From the NCBI GenBank assembly GCA_003241965.1, contig QBMB01000030.1:1-42273 (forward strand): 42,273 bases of DNA, in the 5' to 3' direction. The DNA comes from Burkholderiales bacterium (GTDB lineage Bacteria > Pseudomonadota > Gammaproteobacteria > Burkholderiales > Burkholderiaceae_C). The notes under the pieces are model-generated. The model did not search any database. It saw nothing but the letters and a program-made list of their open reading frames with translations, and was not told the DNA's origin. The position numbers were made by a program, and so were the translations under genes. Below are positions 1-9,564 of this stretch, one piece after another. How positions within the stretch are numbered: position 1 is the first letter of the stretch; each line of letters begins with the position of its first letter.

Positions 1-54
1 ATTCGGGGTCAGATTCCAATTTCGCGGCCGCGAAATTGGAATCTGACCCCGAAT
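1..54. repeat. Perfect 54-bp palindrome at the window edge
   Basis: The first 54 bases read the same on both strands. Each arm carries the core GGGGTCAGATTCCAATTTCG, and the arms meet at a NotI-like GCGGCCGC centre. Arms of the GGGGTCAGA(T/C)TCCAATTTC type resemble dispersed palindromic elements often seen in Betaproteobacteria, some linked to REP-associated tyrosine transposases; that link is from memory, not shown here. The element lies in the open frame of the uvrA-like gene and adds no stop to it. Because it occupies the exact left edge it may mark an assembly break at a repeat rather than a real insertion. Confidence 0.85.
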
Positions 55-901
55 TCAGGGCGTACACCATCAGCTTGCCGCCGCCGCGCTTCAGGCCAAC
101 CTCGATGGCTTCCATCACGCGCGCGGGTTCGGTGGTGCCGATGCGGAAGCGGTCGGCGACCACGTCGAGCACCTTGATCGATTCCATGGGCGCGGCCTTG
201 GCCTTGCCTTTGGTTTTGGCTTTTTCATCAACCACGGGCGCAGCGCGCTGCACGACGCGTTCGGCCTGCACCCGCGTATAGCCGCTGGCAGAGAGCCACT
301 GCTCGATCTCTTCGGGCGTGGTGCTCGCAGGCAGCTCCACCGGGAAGGTGACGACAAGTCTGGGATCGCCCTGCGCAGCGGCCCGCGCACTCAGCTCCGC
401 GTAGATCGACTCCGGCGAGTCGTGCCGCACCAGCGCAGCGGTGTCACGGTCGAACAGCTCGGCACCGCGCGCAAACAAAAGTTTGAGGTGGTCATTCAGC
501 TCGGTCATGGTGCCGACCGTGGAACGAGAACTGCGCACCGGGTTGGTCTGGTCGATGGCGATGGCCGGTGGCACACCCTCCACCCGGTCGACTGCGGGTT
601 TGTCCATGCGGTCGAGAAACTGGCGCGCATACGCGCTGAAGGTCTCCACGTAGCGGCGCTGACCTTCGGCGAACAGCGTGTCGAACACCAGGCTGGACTT
701 GCCCGAACCGCTCGGCCCGGTGACGACCGTGAGCTCGCCGGTGCGGATGTCCAGATCGATGTTCTTCAGGTTGTGCTGGCGCGCGCCACGGATGCGGATC
801 AGCCCAGTGCCACCTTCCGTCGGTCGGTCAAGCGCGCCATCGTTGGACGCGGGTTGAATCGCGCCCGCAGGCAAATCGGCAGGCAGGAAGGCATCGGACA
901 T
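1..901 (-). CDS. uvrA: Excinuclease ABC subunit A (UvrA), N-terminal part, cut by the window edge
   Basis: Reading leftwards from an ATG at 899-901, the frame is open to base 1, so only about 300 N-terminal residues are present. UvrA is the DNA-damage recognition ATPase of nucleotide excision repair. Visible signatures are [11 protein letters not shown] (about residues 38-48), the Walker A loop GPSGSGKSS (62-70), the typical [19 protein letters not shown] stretch, and [21 protein letters not shown] less conserved part follows, ending near 56 with KLMVYALN. From base 55 downwards the frame runs through the palindrome, whose encoded residues do not look like UvrA, so the true gene may end or be interrupted there. 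The divergent N-terminus also fits the long UvrA variant found in some Burkholderiales. I see no LexA-type box upstream. Confidence 0.88.
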   Translation of the reverse strand, partial: MSDAFLPADLPAGAIQPASNDGALDRPTEGGTGLIRIRGARQHNLKNIDLDIRTGELTVVTGPSGSGKSSLVFDTLFAEGQRRYVETFSAYARQFLDRMDKPAVDRVEGVPPAIAIDQTNPVRSSRSTVGTMTELNDHLKLLFARGAELFDRDTAALVRHDSPESIYAELSARAAAQGDPRLVVTFPVELPASTTPEEIEQWLSASGYTRVQAERVVQRAAPVVDEKAKTKGKAKAAPMESIKVLDVVADRFRIGTTEPARVMEAIEVGLKRGGGKLMVYALNSGSDSNFAAAKLESDPE

Positions 902-1030
902 GCAGGGGCTCCAGAGGGGGACGCGAAGATTCTACGGAGTGGCGCCGCATACCCCCCGGCGTGTACGTCATACCCACAATTTCCCGCTCGCCGGCTCTAC
1001 ATAGACTCAGCACTTCTTTGGAAAACAGCC

Positions 1031-2164
1031 ATGAAAAACACCCGCATGCACTGGCCGACAGGCCTCGCCACCCTCGGCCTGGCCAGCCTCATCACCATCA
1101 CCGCGCCCGCCTGGGCGCAACTGCGCATCGGCCATCCCTCGGGCATCACCGGCTCGGTGGCGGCCGGCGTCAAGGAAAACACCGACGGGGCGCGGCTCTA
1201 CTTCGACGCCGTGAACGCGCGCGGCGGCGTGAATGGCCAGAAGATCGAGCTCGTGGCGGTCGACGACAAGTTCGACCCCAAGATCACGGTGGAAGTCTCG
1301 CGCCAGCTCATCACCGAGCAAAAGGTGCTGGCCTTGTTCCTGAACCGGGGCACACCGCACTCGCAAGCGCTGCTCCCCCTGCTGGCCGAATACAAGGTGC
1401 CGCTGGTGGGGCCGAGCACGGGTGCCATGGTGCTGCACGAACCGGTGAATCCATGGGTATTCAACGTTCGCGCTACCTACCAGCGCGAAGCGGCCAAAGC
1501 CATCGAGCACCTGGCCAGCATCGGCATCACGCGCATTGCGCTGCTCGAAACCGACGACTCGTTCGGCGCCGACTCGGCCGCGGGCGCGCTCAAGGGTTTC
1601 GCCACCGTCAAGCAAACACCCGTGCTGCAGGAGAAATTTCCGCGCGACAAGCCCGATTTCACCGAGCTGGCTGGCCGTGTGGCCAAGAGCAACGCCCAGG
1701 CGGTCATGGTGATCGGCTCGGCCGGCAACGCCGCCAACGGCATGAAGGCGATCCGCGCGGCGGGCTCACGGGCCCAGATGGTCACGCTGTCCAACAACGC
1801 CTCCGACGGCTTCATCAAGCTGCTTGGCGAGCACGCACGCGGCGTGATCGTCACCCAGGTGTTCCCCAACGAGCGTTCGGTAGCCTACCCGCTGATCAAG
1901 GAAGCGCAGGACCTGGCCAAGGCCAAGGGTCTGGCGGGTGTGTCGCCGGCCATGATGGAGGGCTTTGCCGCCGCCAAGGTGGTCACGGAAGGCCTGCGGC
2001 GCGCCGGTCCGAACCCGACCCCGGTGGCGCTGCGCGACGCGCTGGAGGGCATGCGCAACTACGACCTCGGCGGTCTGCAGATCAGCTACGGGCCCACCGA
2101 CCACACGGGTTTGGACTTTTCCGATTTGTCCATCGTGAACGCCAGCGGCAAGTTCATGCGCTGA
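1031..2164 (+). CDS. LivK-type ABC transporter substrate-binding protein
   Basis: A 377-residue periplasmic binding protein of the type I (Leu/Ile/Val-binding) fold. The start at 1031 gives a clear Sec signal peptide: basic MKNTR, a hydrophobic core, and likely cleavage after APAWA before QLRIGH. The mature N-terminus has the family pattern GITGSVAAGVKENTDGARLYFDAVN followed by GQKIELVAVDDKFDP. GPSTGAMVLHEP and VFNVRATYQREA line the usual ligand cleft. No permease or ATPase genes are adjacent, so it is an orphan component; amino acids or aromatic acids are plausible ligands but this cannot be read from the sequence. The frame is open further upstream to 422, but that part is antisense to uvrA and not credible. 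It ends 3 nt from the convergent stress-protein gene. Confidence 0.9.
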   Translation: MKNTRMHWPTGLATLGLASLITITAPAWAQLRIGHPSGITGSVAAGVKENTDGARLYFDAVNARGGVNGQKIELVAVDDKFDPKITVEVSRQLITEQKVLALFLNRGTPHSQALLPLLAEYKVPLVGPSTGAMVLHEPVNPWVFNVRATYQREAAKAIEHLASIGITRIALLETDDSFGADSAAGALKGFATVKQTPVLQEKFPRDKPDFTELAGRVAKSNAQAVMVIGSAGNAANGMKAIRAAGSRAQMVTLSNNASDGFIKLLGEHARGVIVTQVFPNERSVAYPLIKEAQDLAKAKGLAGVSPAMMEGFAAAKVVTEGLRRAGPNPTPVALRDALEGMRNYDLGGLQISYGPTDHTGLDFSDLSIVNASGKFMR

Positions 2165-2167
2165 CCG

Positions 2168-2605
2168 TCACGACTTCACGATCAGCACCGGCATCTTCGC
2201 GTGGGTCAGCACCTTCTGCGCCACGCTGCCGAGGATCAAGGCCTTCACGCCCTGGCGGCCGTGTGAGCCCATCACGATCAGGTCGCAACCTTCGGCCTCG
2301 GCCGTCTCGATGATTCCCTCGTAGACCACATTGCGCTCGATGGTGTCGCCCGCAAACGGCACACCTTCGGCCTTGCAGGCCAGGCGGGCCGCGTCCAGCG
2401 CCACGCCAGCGGCGGCCTTGGCTTCGGTCAGGTAGGCCTGCAGACCGATGGCCGAAGCGTCGCCGATGCCGATGTAGGGAAACGGGTCGATCACGTACAC
2501 ACCGATCACTTGCGCGCCCTGGCTCTTGGCCAGCCCCACGGCCGCGCGGGTGGCGAAGACGCCGAGCTCGGAGCCGTCGGTAGGCAACAGGATTTTCTTG
2601 AACAT
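2168..2605 (-). CDS. Universal stress protein, UspA family
   Basis: A 145-residue single-domain Usp protein. It starts MFKKILLPTDGSELG, the usual first beta strand and Asp of the family, and ends with GSHGRQGVKALILGSVAQKV, which fits the ATP-binding G-x2-G-x9-G-S pattern, so it is probably a nucleotide-binding Usp. The start at 2605 is chosen because a strong ribosome site (GGAGGAG) lies a few bases upstream and the longer frame adds unconserved residues. It lies 93 nt downstream of the formate dehydrogenase alpha gene on the same strand and could be read from that operon. No clear terminator is seen between them. Confidence 0.92.
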   Translation of the reverse strand: MFKKILLPTDGSELGVFATRAAVGLAKSQGAQVIGVYVIDPFPYIGIGDASAIGLQAYLTEAKAAAGVALDAARLACKAEGVPFAGDTIERNVVYEGIIETAEAEGCDLIVMGSHGRQGVKALILGSVAQKVLTHAKMPVLIVKS

Positions 2606-2698
2606 GGTCGATCTCCTCCAGATGATGAATGAACAGGGCCGCGCGGCGCGGCTGCCCACCATCGTAGGAAGGGTCGGGCTGAACGGGCTTGCGTCAGA

Positions 2699-5538
2699 TC
2701 AAACCCGGGCCGGTTCCTGCGAGGGCACAGCGGGCCGCACATCCACTGCACAGTACTTCAGTTCGGCGATCTTGCCCACCGGGTCCAGGGCTGGGTTGGT
2801 GAGCAGGTTGGCCGCGGCCTCCGCGTAGGCGAAGGGAATGAAGACGGTGTCCAGCGGCATGCCGTCGTCCAGCCGCACCGGCAGCGCCACCTCGCCACGG
2901 CGCGAACGCACCTGCGCCAGCGCACCTGCCTTGAGCCCCAGCCGCTTCGCTGTGGTGGTGTGCAGGCTCACCACCGGACCGGGTTCGAGCGCATCGAGCA
3001 CCTCGCTGCGCCGGGTCATGCTGCCGGTGTGCCAGTGCTCCAGCTGGCGCCCGGTGATCAGCACCATCGGGTAGGACACATCGGGCACCTCGGCCGGTGG
3101 CGTGACGCGGGCACCCACCAGCGTGGCGCGCCCGCTGGCGGTGGGAAAACCGTCGGTGAACACCACCGGTTGGCCCGGGTCGCTCTCGCTGCTCACCGGG
3201 TAGGTCACCGCGCCTTCGCGCTGCAGCCGCGCCCACGAGAGGCCGGCAATGCTGGGCATCATGGCGCGCATTTCTTCAAACACGGCGCCGATGCCACCGC
3301 GTGCGTCTTCGGTGGCGGTGCCATCGGCGGCCACGCCATACACCCACCCGAGACCCAACCGGCGCGCCAGCTGTTCGGTGATCCACGCATCGGCCATGGC
3401 CTCGCCGGGCGCGCGCACAGCCTTGCGGCCAAGTTGCACGCAACGGTCGGTGTTGGTCACGCTGCCGGTCTTCTCGGGCCAGGCGGTGGCGGGCAACACC
3501 ACGTCGGCCAGGCTCGCGGTTTCGGTCAGAAAAATGTCCTGCACCACCAGGTGGTCCAGCCCGGCCAGTGCTTCGCGCGCATGCGTGGCGTCGGGGTCGC
3601 TCATGACAGGGTTCTCACCCTGGATCAGCATGGCGCGAATCTCGCGGCGGTGCGCGGCGTCGATGATTTCCACCACGGTCAGGCCGGCCTCGCTGCGCAA
3701 CGTGCCGGGGGGCAGGTTCCACAGGTGCTCGGCCTTCTCGCGGGCCTGCGTGTCGCCCACCTTCTGGTAGTCGGGCAGCACCATGGGAATCAGCCCCGCG
3801 TCGCTCGCGCCCTGCACGTTGTTCTGCCCACGCAGCGGATGCAGCCCGGTGCCGGGGCGGCCGATCTGCCCGGTGATGAGCGAGAGCGCGATCAGGCAGC
3901 GCGCGTTGTCGGTGCCGTGCGTGTGCTGGCTGATGCCCATGCCCCAGAGGATCATGGCGTTCTTCGCAGTGGCGTAGGCGCGCGCCACCTCGCGCAGCGT
4001 GGCGGCGTCGATGCCGCAGACCGGCGCCATGGCCTCGGGTGAGAAGTCCACCAGGTGGGCCTTGAGTTGTGCGAAGTCGAGCGTGTGCGCTTCGATGTAG
4101 GCCGGGTCGGTGAGGCCTTCGAACACGATGGTGTGCAGCAGCGCGTTGAGCAGGGCCACGTCGGTGCCCGACTTGAAGCCCAGGTGTTTCCAGCTGTGGC
4201 GCGCCAACTCGGTGCGGCGCGGGTCGGCCAGCACGAGCTTCATGCCCTTCTTCACCGCGTTCTTGATCCAGGTCGCGCCCACCGGGTGGTTCTGCGCCGG
4301 GTTGGCTCCGATCAGCAGCACGAAGTCGGCGTGCTCCACATCGCGCAGCGGGTTGGTGACCACAGCCGAGCCCAGGCCTTCCATGAGCGCGGCCACGCTG
4401 GAGGCGTGGCACAGGCGCGTGCAGTGGTCGACGTTGTGCGTGTCGAACGCGGTGCGGATCAGCTTCTGGAACAGGTAGGCCTCTTCGTTCGTGCCCTTGG
4501 CCGAGCCAAAGCCCGCCACCGGGCCCTGGCGGCCGCGCGCGGTGGTGCTGGCCATCGCCCGTTGGAACCCGTTCGCCGCCACATCGAGCGCTTCGTCCCA
4601 ACTGGCTTCGCGAAAGAGCTCACGCACCTTTTCCGGGCTCAGGTGGCGCGCCACCGAGTGCGGGTCTTTGGGTGCATCGGCGCGGCGGATCAGCGGGCGC
4701 GTGAGCCGCTCGGGGCTGTGCGCGTAGTCAAATCCAAAACGACCCTTGACGCACAGGCGGCCTTCGTTGGCCGGGCCGGCGATGCCTTCGACGTGCTCGA
4801 TCTTTTCGTCACTCACGTGGTAGGTGAGCTGGCAGCCCACCCCGCAAAACGGGCAGACCGAATCGACCTTCTTGTCCGAGTCCTTGGCGTACGCGCCATT
4901 GGCCGGCGCGATGGCGCCCGTGGGGCAGACCTGGACACATTCACCGCAGGCCACGCAGGTGCTCGCGCCCATGGGGTCGTTCTGGTCGAACACGATCTGC
5001 GCATGACCACCGCGGAACGCGAGGCCCAGGACGTCGTTGCCCTGCGTCTCTCGGCAGGCGCGGATGCAGCGCGTGCACTGGATGCAGGCGTCGAGGTTGA
5101 CCGACATGGCCGGGTGGCTGGTGTCGTGCAGGGCGGCGGCCCGGGTGGGGAAACGCCCTGCCCTTGCACCCGCCGCATCAGCCCAATACACCAGCTCACT
5201 GTCGAACTTGAGCGCCGCCGTGTCCGGCGCGTCCGACAACAACAGCTCCAGCACCGTCTTCTGCGCAGCGGCCGCACGCGGGCTGTCGGTGTCGACCACC
5301 ATGCCCGGCGTGGGCGCCCGGCAGCACGAGGGCGCGAGCACGCGTTCGCCCTCGATCTCGACCACGCAGGCGCGGCAGTTGCCGGGGCTGCGCAGGCCGT
5401 CCATGTGGCACAGGTGCGGCACGGCCACACCGGCGCGCTGCGCAGCCTTCAGCAGGGTCTCGCCCGGCGCGGCTTCCACCGCACGCCCGTTGAGCGTGAA
5501 GGCGATCGGGGCCGCGTGTGCCGGCAGGTCGTTGGTCT

Positions 5539-5542
<4 letters not shown>
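2699..5542 (-). CDS. fdsA: NAD-dependent formate dehydrogenase, alpha (molybdopterin) subunit
   Basis: A 947-residue catalytic subunit oxidising formate to CO2 in the cytoplasm. Domain order: an N-terminal [2Fe-2S] domain with Cys at about 45, 56, 59 and 73; a His/Cys cluster region; two 4Fe-4S ferredoxin motifs (CIQCTRCIRAC and CVACGECVQVC); the 4Fe-4S motif of the molybdopterin domain (CPFCGVGC...LCVKGRFG); and the bis-MGD domain with the catalytic Cys-His pair in TRLCHASSV, then the C-terminal dinucleotide-binding domain. The start at 5540-5542 overlaps the upstream beta-gene stop as ATGA, indicating translational coupling; the longer frame to 5725 is antisense-like sequence. The accessory genes fdsC/fdhD and fdsD, common next to fdsGBA, are not downstream. 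Molybdenum versus tungsten cannot be told from sequence. Confidence 0.93.
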
Positions 5543-7254
<1,712 letters not shown>

Positions 7255-7275
7255 CGCCGCAGACTAGCACCGCTG

Positions 7276-7311
7276 CCGGGTTTTAATATGTTCTTCATTG
7301 CATAAACCCGG
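7276..7311. promoter_or_regulatory. Divergent promoter region with inverted repeat between fds operon and regulator
   Basis: The 67-nt gap 7255-7321 holds an AT-rich core (TTTTAATATG) flanked by an inverted repeat: CCGGGTTT at 7276-7283 and AAACCCGG at 7304-7311, separated by 20 nt. The gap must carry promoters for both directions, and the repeat is placed to act as operator for the ModE-like regulator. The assignment is inferred from position; the sequence does not match the E. coli ModE box as I know it. Confidence 0.45.
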
Positions 7312-7321
7312 GCCCTTCGCC

Positions 7322-8401
7322 ATGCTGCGCATCACCCTGCAACCCCGATGGCAAGTCAGCCGTGACGACGGCCCCGCGCTGGACGCCAACACCTTGCTGC
7401 AACTGCTGGCGGCCGTGCAGGCCTCGGGCAGCATCTCACAGGCGGGCCGTGAGCTGGGCCTCTCGTACCGCCACGCCTGGGGCCTGCTGCAGCAGGCTGA
7501 AGCGCTGTTTGGCCAGGCGCTGCTGGTGCGCGGGCGGGGCCGGGGATCGGTGCTCACCGAGCTGGGCGACAAGCTCATCTGGGCCGACGCCCGCATCGGC
7601 GCTCGGCTGCAGCCGCTGCTGGAATCGCTGGCCTCGGAGCTCGAAGGGGAACTCGGGCGCGTGCAGCGCCGCCAGCGCGCGGTGCCGCGTCTGCACGCCA
7701 GCCACGGGTTTGCGGTGGCCGCGCTGCGCGAGCAGCTCGCGGCGCGCCAGGTGCCGGTGGAGCTGCGCTACCGCAACAGCCTGGAAGCCGTGGCCGCACT
7801 CGCGCAGGGCGACTGCGAGCTGGCCGGTTTTCATGTGCCGCTGGGCGAGTTTGAAGCGGCAGCAGCCCAGCGCTACCTGCAGTGGCTCAAGCCCGACCAG
7901 CACCTGCTCGTGCACCTGGCGGTGCGCACGCAGGGCCTGTTTTGCGCGCCGGGCAACCCGCTGGCCATTCAAGGCCTGGGCGACCTCACCCGGCGCGGCC
8001 TGCGCTTCGTCAACCGGCCCGAGGGCTCTGGCACGCGCGTGCTGACCGACCTGCTGCTGCAGCGCCACGGCATCGATGCGCGCCAGGTGGCCGGCTTTGA
8101 CAACACGGAGCTGACCCACGCCGGCGTGGCCGCCTATGTGGCCAGCGGCATGGCCGACGTGGGGTTGGGCGTGCAGACCGCTGCGCACCGCTTTGGCCTG
8201 CACTTCATTCCCCTGCTGAAGGAGCGCTACTTCTTTGCCCTGCCGCCCGACGCGATGGACCGCGCGGAACTGCGCCCGGTGCTCACCGTGCTGCGCTCAC
8301 CGGCATTTCGCGCGCGCGTGGCAGCGCTCAAAGGCTACGAGGCGGCGAGCACCGGGCAGGTGATGACGGTGAGTGCGGCGTTCGAAGCCTTCGCCGCCTG
8401 A
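7322..8401 (+). CDS. ModE-like winged-helix regulator with C-terminal periplasmic-binding-type ligand domain
   Basis: A 359-residue protein. Residues about 15-80 match the ModE/LysR-type winged helix (LLAAVQASGSISQAGRELGLSYRHAWGLLQQAE). Residues about 115-340 look like a PBP-type ligand domain (LHASHGFAVAALREQL; RFVNRPEGSGTRVL; HAGVAAYVASGMADVGLGVQTAA), the combination found in regulators related to molybdate sensing. It is divergent from the formate dehydrogenase operon, whose alpha subunit needs a Mo or W cofactor, so control of that operon in response to oxyanion or formate is a reasonable inference. The ATG at 7322 is preferred; a TTG at 7298 in frame would add eight residues. Neither has a strong ribosome site. 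It ends 4 nt from the convergent isomerase gene. Confidence 0.85.
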   Translation: MLRITLQPRWQVSRDDGPALDANTLLQLLAAVQASGSISQAGRELGLSYRHAWGLLQQAEALFGQALLVRGRGRGSVLTELGDKLIWADARIGARLQPLLESLASELEGELGRVQRRQRAVPRLHASHGFAVAALREQLAARQVPVELRYRNSLEAVAALAQGDCELAGFHVPLGEFEAAAAQRYLQWLKPDQHLLVHLAVRTQGLFCAPGNPLAIQGLGDLTRRGLRFVNRPEGSGTRVLTDLLLQRHGIDARQVAGFDNTELTHAGVAAYVASGMADVGLGVQTAAHRFGLHFIPLLKERYFFALPPDAMDRAELRPVLTVLRSPAFRARVAALKGYEAASTGQVMTVSAAFEAFAA

Positions 8402-8405
8402 TCGG

Positions 8406-9098
8406 TCAACGCCGCTGCACGCCAGTGGCCGTGCGGGCCACGGCGTCCCAGGCCTCACCCTCGAACCAGGCATCGCCGTCCAGGTGGGCGCGCAGCATCG
8501 GCAGCGCATCGAAGCCCCAGAACACGCGGCCATCCACCTCCATCGCCGGCACACCGAACAAGCCCAGCGCCAGCGCCGCGTCGGTGTTGGCGCGCAGACG
8601 CTGCTTCACCACCTCGCCCTCGGGCGCCAGCCAGGGTTTGCCGCGCTGGGCCATGTGGTCCTGCAACCGGGCTTGCAGCTCGGCCAGGCGCGCCGGGTCG
8701 CTGGCGTCGTGTCCGCCATGCCACACATGATGGAACAGCTGCTCGGTGACATACCGGCTGGTCTCGCCGGGTGCGTCGTCGCTGGCACAGGCCAACCCCA
8801 GGCGCAACAAAGGCAGCGGGTTGAACGGATGGGCGGCGGGCATCTGCAGCCGCACACCGTGGTGGTGTGCGAGCCAGCTCACCTGGCGGTAGGTCCAGTC
8901 GCGCTTGGCCGGTATCTCGGCCGGGCCGAGCTGGCCATGCGCCTTCAGCAACGCGGCGAACAACACCGGCTGGTAACGCACCGCCACGCTGTGGCCCATG
9001 AGCGCCTGGGGCAGGCGCTCAAACGCCAGGTGTGCGTAGGGCGAGATCGGGTCGTAGTGGAAGGTGATCTCGCGCAGGGCGCCACGGAGCGTGCTCAT
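8406..9098 (-). CDS. 2-hydroxychromene-2-carboxylate isomerase family protein (DsbA-like, GST kappa)
   Basis: A 230-residue protein of the HCCA isomerase / kappa-class GST family. The start of the thioredoxin-like fold is seen in ITFHYDPISPYAHLAFERLP, with a Ser-Pro in place of the DsbA cysteine motif, as expected. The end has LGLFGVPAMEVDGRVFWGFDAL, the cis-Pro loop and substrate-side Phe/Trp region. In aromatic degradation the enzyme isomerises a hydroxychromene carboxylate, but many members act on other glutathione-linked substrates, and no naphthalene genes are nearby. The start at 9098 overlaps the DUF1289 stop as ATGA, so the two are translationally coupled; the longer frame to 9449 is a shadow of that gene. 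Confidence 0.88.
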   Translation of the reverse strand: MSTLRGALREITFHYDPISPYAHLAFERLPQALMGHSVAVRYQPVLFAALLKAHGQLGPAEIPAKRDWTYRQVSWLAHHHGVRLQMPAAHPFNPLPLLRLGLACASDDAPGETSRYVTEQLFHHVWHGGHDASDPARLAELQARLQDHMAQRGKPWLAPEGEVVKQRLRANTDAALALGLFGVPAMEVDGRVFWGFDALPMLRAHLDGDAWFEGEAWDAVARTATGVQRR

Positions 9099-9388
9099 GG
9101 CGCGACCACCGGCGCCTGACGCGCCTCGATCAACTGCCACAAAACCAGCTTGTCGGCGTCGGCCATGCGGCCCCACTGCGAAATTTCGGCCAGTGTGCGA
9201 AAGCAGCCCTTGCACGAGCTCGTGGCCTCGTCCATCTCGCAGACCGAGATGCAAGGCGAAGGCACGCCGGGCACGGGGCCCACTTTGGCGCGGGCGGCTT
9301 CGAGCGTGACGAGTGGGCGGCGGGGCTGGGTCATGTGAGGGGCGGCTGCGGTGTTGGCGGGAAACAGAGGCTCGTTCATGGCAGCCAT
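9095..9388 (-). CDS. DUF1289 family small protein
   Basis: A 97-residue protein with the DUF1289 signature PCISVCEMDEATSSCKGCFRTL followed by EISQWGRM; the four cysteines suggest metal or Fe-S binding, not proven for the family as far as I know. The likely start is 9388 or the Met three codons later at 9379; a further Met (MTQPRRP) lies at 9334. It is the first gene of a two-gene unit with the isomerase. Its 5' end faces the first gene of the six-paralog array, leaving 176 nt (9389-9564) that must hold promoters for both directions; I see no convincing -35/-10 pair in it. Confidence 0.85.
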   Translation of the reverse strand: MAAMNEPLFPANTAAAPHMTQPRRPLVTLEAARAKVGPVPGVPSPCISVCEMDEATSSCKGCFRTLAEISQWGRMADADKLVLWQLIEARQAPVVAP

Positions 9389-9564
9389 GGTATCGGCACC
9401 GGGGCACCCCCGTTGCGCACGGGGCCACCCGCCGCCTGGGTTTCGTCACGGGCGCTGGGCTGCTGACCCTGGGCGAACAGATCGCGGCTGCGTCATGGAT
9501 CGGTCAAGACATGCGGCCTGCCGGGCCAGAGACTGCTTACTTCTTCATCTCAAGGGCACACCCC

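Noticed and set aside
422..1030. N-terminal extension of the LivK-type protein
   Set aside because: The extension is antisense to uvrA, and the ATG at 1031 gives a perfect signal peptide.
2639..2653. GCCGCGCGGCGCGGC palindrome between the formate dehydrogenase alpha gene and the stress-protein gene as a terminator
   Set aside because: No U-tract follows and the sequence is simple GC repetition.
9313..9564. Longer start for array paralog 1 adding 84 residues
   Set aside because: It overlaps the DUF1289 gene on the other strand, adds unconserved residues, and the paralogs start at the position equal to 9565.
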